A stretch of 64,000 nt of DNA from Halobaculum halobium (GTDB lineage: Archaea; Halobacteriota; Halobacteria; Halobacteriales; Haloferacaceae): positions 1,488,001 to 1,552,000 of the forward strand of contig NZ_CP126158.1 of assembly GCF_030127145.1 (NCBI RefSeq). Reading direction: 5' to 3'. Shown piece by piece: positions 1 to 9,796 of this stretch. Both the position numbers and the translations under genes were made by a program. The notes beneath the pieces were generated by a model, which saw only the letters and a program-made list of their open reading frames with translations, did not search any database and was not told the origin of the DNA. Numbering within the stretch: the stretch's first letter is position 1; each line of letters opens with the position of its first letter.

Positions 1-130
1 ATCGTTCGACATAGATGTCAGGAACGAACACGGCCGCAAGTGTCTTCGGGTATTTCCTCGCCCCCGGACCCGGTAGCGCCGCCGAAGCCGACCGCGAACG
101 CGGCCGACCGGCACCCGGGGTCGCTCCGAC

Positions 131-1420
131 TCACCCACGGAGCGACTCGACCGGGGGCTCCCACGCCGCGCGGTAGGCGGGATACAGCCCGCCGACGAGT
201 GCGACCGTCGCGCCGAAGGCGAACGCTCCCAGCGCCACGAACGCGTTCGTGGGCACGAGCACCGCCTCCAGCGGGAGCTCCGTGTTGAGCGCGACGAGGA
301 CGACGCCGACCGTGCCGAGCAGCACGCCGACCGCGCCGCCGCCGACGCCGAGCAGCGTCGCCTCCACGAGCAGCGTCCGCAACACCTGATCGCGGTGGAT
401 CCCGACCGCGCGCAGGACGCCGATCTCCCCGCGTCGCTCGGAGACGGTCATCAGCATCACGTTGAAGATGGACACGCCGGCGACGACGAGCGAGACGCCA
501 GCGACCGCGAGGAGGAAGCCGTTGAGCAGCGCGAAGAACTCCGTGATCTGATCGAGCACGCTCGTCAGCGAGAACACCGAGACCCGCCGTTCGCGGACGT
601 TGAGGCGCTCGCGGACCCCGCGGGCGACGGCGTCGGCGTCACCCCCTGAATCGGCCTGCACGACGACCTGCGAGAAGCCGTCGGTGGCGAACTCGCCGGG
701 CGGGAGAACGACCGCCGAGTCGGCCCGCAGCGGCGTGATGCTCGACTGCGGCGGGAGGACCGCGACGACCCGGTAGGTGTTCGACTCGATTGTGACCTGC
801 GACCCGACGCGGAGGTCGAGCGCCCCCGCCACGTCGGCGCCGACGAGCGCACCCTGCCGGTGGTAGTCGGGGACGCCGGGCGCGTCGCCGAACAACGGCC
901 GCGGGTTCGTCGTCCCGTACACCTGTGCGACCGTCTGGCCCCCGCCGCCGCTGACGGTTCCCCCGGTCGACTTCAGGGGGATCACCGTCCCGCGGCCGGC
1001 GGCGGCGCGCTCGACGGCCGCGAGGTCGCGGCTGTTGAGCGCCTCCTCGCCAGACTCGGCGGCCGGGCTGACGATCACCTGGTTCCCGAGCCCGCCGAGT
1101 TCGTCGGTCGCGGCCGTCTGGAGGGCGGTGCCGAGCATCCCAAGCGCGACGACCGCGAACACGCCGATGACGATGCCCAGCGCGGCCAGCCCCGCCCGGA
1201 GGCGCTGGCGCGAGAGGTTGCGAAGCGCGAGCGAGACCGCCGGGAAGCGGCGGCCCAGCGCGGTGACGGCGCGTCGCGTCCGGTCGACGACCGGCGCCGG
1301 CGCCGCCGAGACCGCGGCGGCGACGACCGTCGCGAGCGCGCGAGCGACCCGGCGGCGACCTCCCGCCGCACGCCGGCGAACTCCCCGAACCCCTCGCCGG
1401 AGCCGGGACCTGTCAGGCAT
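131..1420 (-). CDS. ABC transporter permease, MacB/FtsX type
   Basis: This 429-aa membrane protein is the permease half of a MacB/LolE-like ABC exporter. It has a first membrane segment at about residues 79-101, a long extracellular (MacB periplasmic-core-like) domain, and three C-terminal membrane segments at about 295-325, 348-377 and 393-415, the FtsX arrangement. The motif SERRGEIGVLRAVG after the second membrane segment is the coupling-helix signature of this family. The first 60 residues are Arg/Ala rich, so translation may really begin later. Its start overlaps the end of the ATPase gene by 8 nt, which points to translational coupling in a three-gene operon. The substrate is unknown. 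The neighbouring CARDB surface protein suggests export or envelope work. Confidence 0.88.
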   Translation of the reverse strand: MPDRSRLRRGVRGVRRRAAGGRRRVARALATVVAAAVSAAPAPVVDRTRRAVTALGRRFPAVSLALRNLSRQRLRAGLAALGIVIGVFAVVALGMLGTALQTAATDELGGLGNQVIVSPAAESGEEALNSRDLAAVERAAAGRGTVIPLKSTGGTVSGGGGQTVAQVYGTTNPRPLFGDAPGVPDYHRQGALVGADVAGALDLRVGSQVTIESNTYRVVAVLPPQSSITPLRADSAVVLPPGEFATDGFSQVVVQADSGGDADAVARGVRERLNVRERRVSVFSLTSVLDQITEFFALLNGFLLAVAGVSLVVAGVSIFNVMLMTVSERRGEIGVLRAVGIHRDQVLRTLLVEATLLGVGGGAVGVLLGTVGVVLVALNTELPLEAVLVPTNAFVALGAFAFGATVALVGGLYPAYRAAWEPPVESLRG

Positions 1421-2264
1421 CGCGGAGCACCCCGTCGACGAGTTCGACGGTCCGGTCGGCGTAGTCGGTCACGAGATCGTCGTGGGTGACGGCGACGACG
1501 CCGACGCCGCCGGCGGCGATCTCGCGGACCTCCTCGAGCACCGAGACGCCGGTGTCGCGGTCGAGATTGCCGGTCGGCTCGTCCGCGAGCAGCACGTCGG
1601 GCTCGTTGATCAGCGAGCGCGCGATGGCGACGCGCTGCTTCTGCCCGCCGGACAGTTCGTCCGGGGTGTGATCGAGCCGGTCGCCGAGGCCGACGCGTTC
1701 GAGCAGGTCGACCGCGCGGTCGGTCGCGTCCTCGGGGAGAAACGCCGTCGGGAGGCGCACGTTCTCGACGGCCGACAGCGTCGGGATGAGGTGGAAATCC
1801 TGAAACACGAACCCGATCGTCTCGCGGCGCACGTCGGTGCGTTCGCGCTCGGTTCGGCCGGCGACGGGCGCGCCGTGGAGTTCGACGCGGCCTTCGGTCG
1901 GGTCGTCGAGCAGGCCCAAGAGGTTCAGCATCGTCGACTTCCCCGACCCGGAGGGACCGACGACGGCGACGACCTCGCCGGCGTCGACTGCGAAGTCCAC
2001 GTCCGACAGGGCGGTGACGGTGCCGGCCCCGCCCTCGTAGCGCTTCGTCACGTTCGCGAGTCGCAACGGCGGGGTCGAGTCGTCCGCGTCTGCGGCGGCG
2101 GCCTCGCGGGCGGTCAGGCCAGCCGGTGTCGCGCCGGCGGCCGTGTCGGCTGTGTCGGCGGTATCGGAAGCCGTGTCGGCGGCGGGCGGCGATCGGGACC
2201 CGTCTGCCCGGGACGCGTCGGCGGTCGCGCTGTCGCCCGCCCCCGCGTTCGCGTCGCCGCTCAT
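1413..2264 (-). CDS. ABC transporter ATP-binding protein, LolD/MacB family
   Basis: This 283-aa ATPase powers the adjacent FtsX-type permease. Walker A (GPSGSGKST) lies at residues 103-111, the ABC signature LSGGQ at 204-208 and Walker B (LLADEP) at 225-230. The spacing and the TGNLD segment after Walker B fit the LolD/MacB/FtsE class. The first 66 residues are Ala/Asp/Thr rich and precede the conserved core ([10 protein letters not shown]), so they are either a disordered haloarchaeal extension or a wrong start. The start codon overlaps the stop of the upstream gene in an ATGA arrangement, which supports 2264 as the real start. Confidence 0.92.
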   Translation of the reverse strand: MSGDANAGAGDSATADASRADGSRSPPAADTASDTADTADTAAGATPAGLTAREAAAADADDSTPPLRLANVTKRYEGGAGTVTALSDVDFAVDAGEVVAVVGPSGSGKSTMLNLLGLLDDPTEGRVELHGAPVAGRTERERTDVRRETIGFVFQDFHLIPTLSAVENVRLPTAFLPEDATDRAVDLLERVGLGDRLDHTPDELSGGQKQRVAIARSLINEPDVLLADEPTGNLDRDTGVSVLEEVREIAAGGVGVVAVTHDDLVTDYADRTVELVDGVLRDA

Positions 2265-3858
2265 ACGTATCGGCGGACGAGCAGTCCGATCGCCAGGGGA
2301 ATCGCGAACCCGAGCGCCAGGAGGAAGCCCCCGGCGAGGTCGAGGGTGCCGAAGACGCCGGACAGCCCGCGCGCTGGCGGCTCCTCGGCCGGGAGCGGCA
2401 CCTCGATCACCTCGGTGACGCGCTCGTCGCCGGCGGTGTACGCCACCCGGACGGGAACCGTCGTCGCGTTCGCGGCGTCGACGCGGCCGGTCACGCTGAA
2501 GGGGGCGAACTCGCTGGCGCCGACGGTGCCCACGAAGTAGCTCCGCTGCGGGTACGCGGGAGCGGCGAGGTCAGAGCCGGCGACGCCGACCACCACTCCG
2601 GACACCTCGCCGTTCCCGACGTTGCCGAGGTTGCCGCCGATCGTGACGCGCCCGTCGTCGGCGACGCTGACGTTCAGGCCGGTCAGTTCGACGGCGCCGC
2701 GGTTCGGGCGGAAGTCGTACCCTGCGGCGGCCTCGCGGCGCTCGCCCGCGAGATCGTACCGGGCCACGAAGTCGATGTCCCCCGCGGTCTCGACGGTCGA
2801 GAGGTCGACGGTCACGGTCGCCTCCTCGCCGGGCGCGAGGGCGTCCGCGACGGCGACGCGGCCGATCGCGGGGACGACGGTGCCGTTGTCCCCCCGCGGA
2901 ACGAGCACGATCCGATCGATCGCGGCGTTGCCGAAGTTAGTCACGGTCACGTCGACGCGGTCGTCGCCACCGGCGTCGTCGTCACCGCCGCCGGTCGACG
3001 GCTGCAGGGCGCCGCCGCCACCGCCGCCGATGAGCCCCGCGAGCCCGGTCGCGCCGCCGGCGGCGTCGTCGCCCGCGGCGTCGCTCGCGGGCCCGACGCG
3101 GACCCCCACATCCGCGGAGAGGGCGCGACCGCGACGCCGCGTTCGTGTGTGACGGTCGCGCGGGTGCCCGCGGCGGTCGTGTAGTCGACGCGGACGCGGA
3201 ACGTCCGGTCGCCGGCCTCGCTCGGTCGAACCGAGAAATTGAGCGGTTGGCTCGCGCCCGCCGCGAGCGTCGCGACGGTGCGGCGGACTCGCTCGCCGTC
3301 GCTCGGGTCGACGACCGTGACCGTGAGGTCGCGCAGGGCGGCGGTCGTGGGGTTCGAGACGGTCACGTCGACCGTCGAGTCGGCGTCAACGACGGCGTCG
3401 ACGGCGGTCGCCTCGACCAGCGGCGCGCCCTGTTCGACGACCAACGAGAGCGGGCGACTGGCGGTCGCGGACTCGTCGTCGGAGTCGGAGACGGTGGCGA
3501 CGACCGTGAGCTCGGTCGCGCCGGGCTCGTCGACGGTGAGTGTCACAGGGACCGTGAGCGTCTCACCAGGCGAAAGCGTGCCGAGCCCGGTCGCCGCGCC
3601 CAAGACGGTACCGTTGGCGTCGCGGACGGCGACCCGGTCGAGGTCGGCGGCTGAGTCACTCCCGCCCGAGAGGCGGACGGTCGCCTCGACGGTGACCGGC
3701 GCCCCCGCGGTCGGCGTCGCCGGCGTGACTGTCGCGTCGGTCACCGAGACGCGGGCGTCGGGAACCGCGTCGGCGACGCCGACGAACGGGACGAGCACCG
3801 AGGTGGCGAGGAGGAGGGCTGCGGCGAGCGCGAGTGCTCCAGTCGAACGATCGTTCAA
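2261..3858 (-). pseudogene. CARDB/COG1361-type secreted surface protein, frameshifted
   Basis: The gene reads as two overlapping frames. Positions 3858 to about 3120 encode a signal peptide and extracellular beta-sandwich repeats (motifs such as LSPGETLTVPV and DVTVSNPTT). About 3118 to 2261 continue with the same kind of repeats (VDVTVTNFGN, LAPGEEATVTV) and end in a membrane anchor followed by RRYV. Together they give about 530 aa with the usual plan: signal peptide, CARDB-like domains, C-terminal membrane helix. The frames join if one base is added near 3118-3130, for example in the short G run at 3121-3123. The start is TTG at 3858, with a TATA-like element about 30 nt upstream. The 3' end overlaps the ABC ATPase start by 4 nt. 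The protein is probably the extracellular partner of the transporter. The break may be a real mutation or a sequence error. Confidence 0.78.
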
Positions 3859-4016
3859 GATAGCACGAATAGGGGACGGAGCCGCAAATACCTTCTCCGG
3901 CGGATCACAGCCGGCGGCGCGCTGAGCGCCGACCGGCGAACCGGGTCGGCCGAACGCGGCGGGCCCACCCGGAGTCGACGGCTACCGCTACCGACGGCGG
4001 CGCGTCGCGCCGCGGG

Positions 4017-4841
4017 TCACAGCTCGTACGTCTCCCCGTCGACCGCAAGCGGCTCCGCGAACGCCTCCTCGGGCGGGTAGTAGTGCGCGAGGTGGACGAG
4101 CCGGGTCTCGGCTGCGCCGAGGTCGTCGGCCAGCGCCAGCGCGCCCTCGCGGGTCATGTGCTTCGTGCCGAAGGTGTAGGGGGTACCGTCGGGGCCCTCG
4201 TCGTTCCCGCCCAGCGGGTGGTACTCGCAGAAGCGCGCGGGGACGATGCCGTCGGCCAGCAGGAGGTCCGGGTCGGCCAGCGCCGCCCGCGAGTCGTCTG
4301 GTACGTCGTAGCTCGTGTCCCCCGACAGCGACAGCTTCGCGCCCGTCTCGGGGTCCTCGACGCACAGCCCGTAGCAGACCAACGGCGGGTGGTCGACAGG
4401 CACGAGCGTCACGTCGAGCCCGCAGACCCGGGCCGACTCGAACGGCGAGACGTCCTCGACGGTGACGCGGTCGAGGTAGTCGTACTTCGAGCGGATCGTG
4501 TCGGCGACCGACTCGCCGGTGACGGGGTCGACCTCGTCGGCGGCGTACACCGGGAGGTCGTCGAACAGGCGGTAGGCGTTGCCGAGGCCGTCGAGGTGGT
4601 CGAAGTGGATGTGCGAGACGATCGCGGCGTCGGGGAGGGGCACGTCGTGAGTGAGAAACTGGTGGCGAAAATCCGGCGACAGGTCGATCAAAAGCGACTC
4701 GCCGGTGCGCTCGTTCTCGACGTGGACCGAGAAGCGCGAGCGCTCGATCCCCCGCTCGCGGGCCGCCTCGCACGTGTCGCAGTCGCAGCCGACGGTGGGC
4801 GTGCCGGTGGTGTCGCCCGTGCCGAGGAGCGTGACGCGCAT
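4017..4841 (-). CDS. MBL-fold metallohydrolase, PhnP-like
   Basis: This 274-aa cytoplasmic hydrolase has the metallo-beta-lactamase fold. The metal motif SHIHFDHLDG places ligands at H77, H79, D81 and H82. Further ligands are probably H151 (VDHPP), D175 (SGDTSYD) and H228 or H253. The N-terminal GTGDTTGTPTVGCDCDTC, with paired cysteines near residues 19-24, resembles PhnP-type cyclic phosphodiesterases. No phosphonate genes are nearby, so the substrate is open; a cyclic nucleotide or ribose phosphate is only a family-based guess. It appears to be a single gene, with about 200 nt of non-coding DNA before the AAA ATPase gene upstream. Confidence 0.82.
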   Translation of the reverse strand: MRVTLLGTGDTTGTPTVGCDCDTCEAARERGIERSRFSVHVENERTGESLLIDLSPDFRHQFLTHDVPLPDAAIVSHIHFDHLDGLGNAYRLFDDLPVYAADEVDPVTGESVADTIRSKYDYLDRVTVEDVSPFESARVCGLDVTLVPVDHPPLVCYGLCVEDPETGAKLSLSGDTSYDVPDDSRAALADPDLLLADGIVPARFCEYHPLGGNDEGPDGTPYTFGTKHMTREGALALADDLGAAETRLVHLAHYYPPEEAFAEPLAVDGETYEL

Positions 4842-5038
4842 CTATCGAGGGTGGGGAGAGGGGAGACAAAGCGGTGTCGGGAGCGCGGCCGACTGAACGG
4901 CGATCACGTTGCGAACAGCGGACGGATCGCGTACGGCGAGCGGAGTGACCCGTGCGCATGAGCGCGGTCAATCAGTGGCGAGACCGCGACAGCGAGCGGG
5001 GAGCAGCAACCCGCGAACAGCAGTGTGACAGATCGTCG

Positions 5039-6403
5039 TCAGTGATCGTGGTCGTGATCGTGGCCGCCGCCGCCGTCGCCGACGACCTCGGCGCCCTCGC
5101 CGTCGATCATGTCCATGTTCTTGAGGTTGTCGCGCTCCTCGAAATCCTGAACGGCGTCCATGATGTCTTCCTGTGTGATCTCCATCCGGTCGTCGGTGAG
5201 CGCCTCGAGCACGGCCTCTCGGAGCACGAGTCGGAGGTCCGAGCCCGTGAGCCCCTCCGTGCGATCGGCGACCTCGTCGGGGTCGAAGCTCGCGATCTCC
5301 ATCTGGCGGGTGATGACGCGGAGGATGTCCGAGCGCATCTGCCGGTCGGGCTTGGGGAAGTTGACGATCTCGTCGAAGCGGCGCCACGCGGCGGCGTCGA
5401 GCTGGTCGGGGTGGTTCGTCGCCGAGATCAGGAGCACCTCGTCGCGGACGAGCGAGACCTCGTCGATGCTCTTGAGCAGCGTGTTGACCGCGCGCTTGAG
5501 CGCGGCGTGCTCGTCGGACTTGCGCGTCTTCGCGACGGAGTCGAACTCGTCGATGAAGAGGATACACGGCGCCAGGCGCTTGGCGACCTCGAACGTCTTC
5601 TCGACGTTCTTCGCGGTCTCGCCGAGGTACTGGCTCGTCACCATCGAGAGCTTCACCTCGACGAACGGGAGGCCGAGTTCGTGCGCCAACGCGCGGGCGG
5701 CCGTCGTCTTCCCGGTGCCCGGCGGACCGACGAACAGGAGCTTGCCGATCTCGCGCAGACCGATGTTGGCGAGGTATTCGCGGTGTTCGATCGCTTTCAT
5801 CAGCTTGCGGATCTCACCCTCTTGATCGGCCGTGAGCACGAGATCCCGGAGAGTCATCTCGATCTCCTCGGGCGCCTTCACGGTGACGAGATCGAGCATC
5901 TCGGCGTCTTCCTCCTCGTCGAAGTACTCGCCGAGGAGGGCGTCGATCCACACGCGGTCGGCGCGGACCGGGCGGTTCTCCTCGCGGGCCTCGGTGTGGG
6001 TGACCGAGAAGTCGCGGTCGTGCTCGACGTCCGGGTCCTCGGCGAGCGCCGCGATCACTGGGTTGCTCAGGAGGTCGTCGTCGTCGACGCGGTCGAGGAG
6101 CCACTCGACGGCCATCTCCGGCTGAGACAGCGACACCTCGCCAGAGAAGTCCTTTCGCTGGGTGAACAGGAGATCCGAGATCGCCTCCCACGGGCGCTCG
6201 ACGCCGGTTGCGGTCTTTGCGGTCGATTCAGTCACGTGGAGCGGCCGCTCCACGCCGCCGGGTCCGTCCTCGTCTTCCGGGGACTCGCTCCAGAAGACCT
6301 TGCGGTACCGTGGCGGTAGGTCGTCGGCGTCGAGGTCGCGGTCCTCGTTGTAGCGGTGGACGGTTACGAGAAGCTCGACCACGTCCTCTGCCGGGTCACT
6401 CAT
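5039..6403 (-). CDS. AAA family ATPase with His-Asp C-terminal tail
   Basis: This 454-aa protein has a lineage-specific N-terminal region (1-190) and one AAA module. Walker A (GPPGTGKT) is at 226-233, Walker B (ILFIDEFD) at 281-288, sensor 1 (SATN) at 327-330 and an arginine-finger segment (RRFD) at 341-344, followed by a helical lid. The AAA core resembles Cdc48/proteasomal ATPases, but there is only one module and no proteasome partner nearby. The chain ends in HDHDHDH, a likely metal-binding tail. I start it at 6403 (MSDPAEDV) because a TATA-like element (CTTAAC on the minus strand, 6428-6433) sits 25-30 nt upstream. A longer reading to 6499 would cross that promoter. It is divergent from the thiolase gene. 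Confidence 0.85.
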   Translation of the reverse strand: MSDPAEDVVELLVTVHRYNEDRDLDADDLPPRYRKVFWSESPEDEDGPGGVERPLHVTESTAKTATGVERPWEAISDLLFTQRKDFSGEVSLSQPEMAVEWLLDRVDDDDLLSNPVIAALAEDPDVEHDRDFSVTHTEAREENRPVRADRVWIDALLGEYFDEEEDAEMLDLVTVKAPEEIEMTLRDLVLTADQEGEIRKLMKAIEHREYLANIGLREIGKLLFVGPPGTGKTTAARALAHELGLPFVEVKLSMVTSQYLGETAKNVEKTFEVAKRLAPCILFIDEFDSVAKTRKSDEHAALKRAVNTLLKSIDEVSLVRDEVLLISATNHPDQLDAAAWRRFDEIVNFPKPDRQMRSDILRVITRQMEIASFDPDEVADRTEGLTGSDLRLVLREAVLEALTDDRMEITQEDIMDAVQDFEERDNLKNMDMIDGEGAEVVGDGGGGHDHDHDH

Positions 6404-6518
6404 CCCCCAGGGATTGCCGGCGGAAGCTGTTAAGCGCGTCGAAGCGACCGAAACCACCGTGGGAATCCGACGCATGCGACAGGATAAACCCGCGGCCACG
6501 TCCGATCGGTTCTCCCGG

Positions 6519-6524
6519 ATTTAT
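6519..6524 (+). promoter_or_regulatory. TATA box of thiolase gene
   Basis: ATTTAT lies 26-31 nt upstream of the ATG at 6550, the spacing of a leaderless haloarchaeal promoter. The divergent AAA gene has its own element at 6428-6433, so the 146-nt gap holds two promoters. Confidence 0.5.
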
Positions 6525-6549
6525 CAGGCAGGACCGCCGAGAGCGTGGC

Positions 6550-7683
6550 ATGACAACGCCCGTCATCGCGGCCGCGTATCGTACCCCGTTCGGCAGGCAG
6601 GGAGGCGTCTTCGAGGACGTCCGGAGCGAGGACCTCTCGGTCACGCTCATCGACCACATCCTCGAGGAGCACGACCTCGACGCCGACGACGTGGACGACC
6701 TGATGTGGGGAGTCGCCCAGCAGCGCGGGGAGCAGGACAACAACGTCGCGCGCGTCATCGCGCTCCTCTCGGAGTTGGGCGAGGGGACGCCCGCGACGAG
6801 CATCAACCGCTGGTGCGCCTCCTCGATGCAGTCGATCATCTCCGCCAGCGACGCGGTCGCCGCGGGCAACCGCGAGTGCATCATCGCCGGCGGCGTCGAG
6901 AGCATGAGCCGAGTGCCGATGGACGGCGACTCCTACCAGCACCTCCATCCGGAGCTGTCGGAGCAGTACAACGTCTTCCAACTCCAGATGGGGATGACCG
7001 CCGAGAAGGTCGCCGAGGAGTACGAGGTGTCCCGCGAGGCGCAAGACGAGTTCGCCGTGCGGTCACACCACCGAGCCGCCGAGGCGACCGAGACCGGACG
7101 CTTCGACGACGAGATCGTTCCCGTGGAAACGGAGGACGGTGTCGTGGCGGAGGACGAGGGGATCCGCCCGAACACCGACATGGAGACGCTCGGCGGACTG
7201 TCGCCGGCGTTCACCGGAGACGGGAGCGTGACGGCGGGGAACTCCTCGCAGATCACCGACGGCGCGGCGGCGACGCTCGTCTGTTCGAAGGAGTTCGCCG
7301 ACGAGCACGGGCTGGAGGTGCTCGCGGAGGTCGGCACGAACCACGTCGCTGGCGTCGACCCGACGGTCATGGGCATCGGCCCGGTGCCGGCGACCCGCGG
7401 TCTCCTCGAGCGCGCCGGCAGCGACATCGACGACTACGGGCTCGTCGAGGTGAACGAGGCGTTCGCCTCCCAGTGTGAGTACACTCGCCGGGAGTTGGGT
7501 ATCGACGAGGACAGCTACAACGTCAACGGCGGCGCCATCGCGCTCGGGCACCCGCTGGGAGCGTCGGGCGCGCGCCTTCCCGTGACGCTTATCCACGAGA
7601 TGATCAAGCGCGACGTGGACCGCGGGCTGGCGTCGCTGTGCGTCGGCTTCGGGCAGGGCGCGGCGATCGAGTTCAGTCGGTAG
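6550..7683 (+). CDS. thiolase family protein (acetyl-CoA acetyltransferase / 3-ketoacyl-CoA thiolase)
   Basis: This 377-aa enzyme condenses or cleaves acyl-CoA thioesters. The nucleophile is C89 in [11 protein letters not shown]. The C-terminal catalytic pair is H334 in [10 protein letters not shown] and C364 in [15 protein letters not shown] is also typical of the family. An in-frame reading upstream to 6208 overlaps the AAA gene and lacks thiolase sequence, and the TATA element at 6519-6524 supports the ATG at 6550. The gene stands alone, so degradation (beta-oxidation) and biosynthesis (acetoacetyl-CoA) cannot be told apart from context. A long-chain acyl-CoA synthetase lies 32 kb away in the same window. 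Confidence 0.93.
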   Translation: MTTPVIAAAYRTPFGRQGGVFEDVRSEDLSVTLIDHILEEHDLDADDVDDLMWGVAQQRGEQDNNVARVIALLSELGEGTPATSINRWCASSMQSIISASDAVAAGNRECIIAGGVESMSRVPMDGDSYQHLHPELSEQYNVFQLQMGMTAEKVAEEYEVSREAQDEFAVRSHHRAAEATETGRFDDEIVPVETEDGVVAEDEGIRPNTDMETLGGLSPAFTGDGSVTAGNSSQITDGAAATLVCSKEFADEHGLEVLAEVGTNHVAGVDPTVMGIGPVPATRGLLERAGSDIDDYGLVEVNEAFASQCEYTRRELGIDEDSYNVNGGAIALGHPLGASGARLPVTLIHEMIKRDVDRGLASLCVGFGQGAAIEFSR

Positions 7684-7828
7684 ATCGTCGCGATCGGCGG
7701 TTCGGGCCGCGCTTTCTCAGGGGTCAGTCTGATCGAGACCGTCCACGACATTCCCTTTGGGACGAGGTCGCGGTGCCGTCCGCCTCGTCCGGGTGACGCC
7801 CGGTGACGCAGTCACACGGACCCGACAC

Positions 7829-7836
7829 GGTTTAGG
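7829..7836 (+). promoter_or_regulatory. TATA box of serS
   Basis: GGTTTAGG lies 25-32 nt upstream of the serS ATG, consistent with a leaderless transcript. Confidence 0.5.
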
Positions 7837-7860
7837 CGTAACCACCGGAAGCGACAGATA

Positions 7861-9240
7861 ATGATTTCGAGGCAGTACCTCCGCGAGCACCCCGAGGAGG
7901 TTCGCGAGGGGATCGAGAACAAGGGGGTCGACGTCGATCTCGACCGGATTCTCGAACTCGACGAGGAGTGGCGCGACCTGAAGGGCCGCGGCGACACGCT
8001 GCGCCACGAGCGCAACGAGGTCTCGTCGGAGATCGGCCGGTTGAAACAGGAGGGGAAAGAGGAGGAGGCCCAGGACGCGATCGACAGGAGCCAGGACCTC
8101 AAATCGGAACTCAGCGAGATCGAAGACCGCGCCGACGAACTGGAAGCGGAACTGCACGAGGCGATGCTCCACCTGCCGCAGATCCCCGACGACGACGTGC
8201 CCGTGGGCGAGGACGAGTCCGAGAACGTCGAGCGCCGACGCGAGGGGTTCGACGACCTCCGACCCCTCCCCGAGGAGGTGACCCCGCACTACGACCTGGG
8301 CGAGGACCTGGACATCCTCGATTTCGACCGCGGGGCGAAGGTGTCGGGCGGCGGGTTCTACTTCGCGAAGGGCGAGGGCGCGATGCTGGAGCACGCGCTG
8401 ATCCAGTTCTTCCTCGAGGTCCACCGCGAGCAGGGGTACACCGACGTGTTCCCGCCGATCCCGGTGAACTCGAAATCGATGGAGGGGACCGGCCAGTTCC
8501 CGAAATTCGTCGAGGACGCCTACCGCGTCGGCGACGAGAACGCCGACGAGATCGACGACGACGACCTCTGGCTCTTGCCGACGGCGGAGGTTCCGGTGAC
8601 GAACATGTACCGCGACGAGATCCTGCTGGACGACGACCTCCCGATCAAACACCAGGCGTACTCGCCGAACTTCCGCCGCGAGGCCGGCGAGCACGGCACC
8701 GAGACGCGCGGGATCGTCCGCGTCCACCAGTTCAACAAGGTGGAGATGGTGAACTTCGTGCGCCCCGAGCGCAGCGAGGAGCGCTTCGAGCGCCTCGTCG
8801 AGGAGGCCGAGGAGGTGCTGCAACGCCTCGACCTCCCGTACCGCGTTCTGGAGATGTGCACCGGCGACCTGGGCTTCACGCAGGCGAAGAAGTACGACAT
8901 CGAGGTGTGGGCACCCGGCGACGACATGGCCGACGGCCCCGAGCAGGGCGGTCGCTGGCTGGAGGTCTCGTCGGTGTCGAACTTCCGCGACTTCCAGGCG
9001 CGCCGCGCCGGCCTGCGGTTCCGTCCCGAGCGCCACGAGAGCGCCGAGTACCTCCACACGCTCAACGGCTCGGGCGTGGCTGTCCCGCGCGTCGTCGTGG
9101 CGATCTTGGAGTACTACCAGAACGACGACGGTACCGTCGACGTGCCCGAACCCCTCCGGCCCTACATGGGCGGCCGCGAGGTCATCGAGGGTAGCGAGAA
9201 GGTCGGCGAGAGCGCCGTCGGCGCCGGCGAGAAGGAGTAG
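7861..9240 (+). CDS. serS: serine--tRNA ligase
   Basis: This 459-aa class II aminoacyl-tRNA synthetase charges tRNA(Ser). Residues 1 to about 110 form the long alpha-helical coiled-coil arm that grips the tRNA variable arm (Lys/Glu-rich heptads). The catalytic core follows, with the TAEVPVTN substrate loop, motif 2 (FRREAGEHGTETRGIVRVHQF) and motif 3 (GSGVAVPRVVVAILE). Length and domain order match the common bacterial/haloarchaeal SerRS rather than the rare methanogen type. It is monocistronic, with a TATA element just upstream. Confidence 0.98.
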   Translation: MISRQYLREHPEEVREGIENKGVDVDLDRILELDEEWRDLKGRGDTLRHERNEVSSEIGRLKQEGKEEEAQDAIDRSQDLKSELSEIEDRADELEAELHEAMLHLPQIPDDDVPVGEDESENVERRREGFDDLRPLPEEVTPHYDLGEDLDILDFDRGAKVSGGGFYFAKGEGAMLEHALIQFFLEVHREQGYTDVFPPIPVNSKSMEGTGQFPKFVEDAYRVGDENADEIDDDDLWLLPTAEVPVTNMYRDEILLDDDLPIKHQAYSPNFRREAGEHGTETRGIVRVHQFNKVEMVNFVRPERSEERFERLVEEAEEVLQRLDLPYRVLEMCTGDLGFTQAKKYDIEVWAPGDDMADGPEQGGRWLEVSSVSNFRDFQARRAGLRFRPERHESAEYLHTLNGSGVAVPRVVVAILEYYQNDDGTVDVPEPLRPYMGGREVIEGSEKVGESAVGAGEKE

Positions 9241-9282
9241 GCGCCGGAATCCGGCGGCCGTCGCAGGCGTCCCCGTCGATCC

Positions 9283-9669
9283 CTAGTTGGTGTACGTCGT
9301 CAGCCGCTCGACGGCGTCGCCGCTCGCGAGGCGGAACACGTCGACGAAGCCGAACATGTCGGCGCCGTCGCCGTCGAGTAGACGTCCTCGAACCACGACC
9401 TCGGCGGGTGTGTCAGTCTCTCCGCCGCTGTCCGGGCCGCCGGAAGCGTCATCATCGTCGTCGGTTCGGACGTACACCGCGTCGAGGCGGTGTGCCGTGT
9501 CCGTCCGGGGGCGGTCCTCGCGCATGAATCGGACGAACGACTCGCGGCCCGAGAGGGTCCGGTCGGGGCGCTCGTGGACGAATTCGGGCGCGAGCAGGTC
9601 GGCGAGCGCGTCGTACTCGCCGGCGTCGACGGCGTCGTAGTACGACCGCACGGTCGCGTCGGCTGTCAC
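9283..9669 (-). CDS. SnoaL-like / NTF2-fold protein
   Basis: This is a 128-aa small alpha+beta protein. The N-terminal [20 protein letters not shown], then [12 protein letters not shown] and a C-terminal strand [21 protein letters not shown], form the layout of the NTF2/SnoaL cone fold. Members are ketosteroid-isomerase-like enzymes or ligand binders, and the substrate here is unknown. An acidic insert ([15 protein letters not shown]) interrupts the fold near residues 70-85. The start is GTG at 9669. The longer frame to 10215 is antisense to tsr3 and has no family resemblance. It is divergent from tsr3. Confidence 0.72.
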   Translation of the reverse strand: MTADATVRSYYDAVDAGEYDALADLLAPEFVHERPDRTLSGRESFVRFMREDRPRTDTAHRLDAVYVRTDDDDDASGGPDSGGETDTPAEVVVRGRLLDGDGADMFGFVDVFRLASGDAVERLTTYTN

Positions 9670-9796
9670 GGATCGGATCCCGGGCCCGCGTGGCTTGAAT
9701 CGGTCGGGGACGACGCGGTCGGCCGTCCGTTCTGAGGTGCGTGTCGGCTCGTCCACTCCGGGGCGCTTATTCGCCCGCGCGGACTCTCCCCTCGGT

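Noticed and set aside
1-130. Promoter or partial gene at the left edge
   Set aside because: Short inverted elements (GTTCG/CGAAC) are weak, and no reading frame with coding character begins here. Nothing convincing is seen.
1035-2540. 501-codon plus-strand open frame
   Set aside because: It is antisense to the ABC ATPase and permease and reads as Arg/Ala-rich sequence without a family. GC-rich DNA gives long antisense frames.
8520-9065. Antisense open frames inside serS and thiolase
   Set aside because: They lie wholly inside strong genes on the other strand and match nothing.
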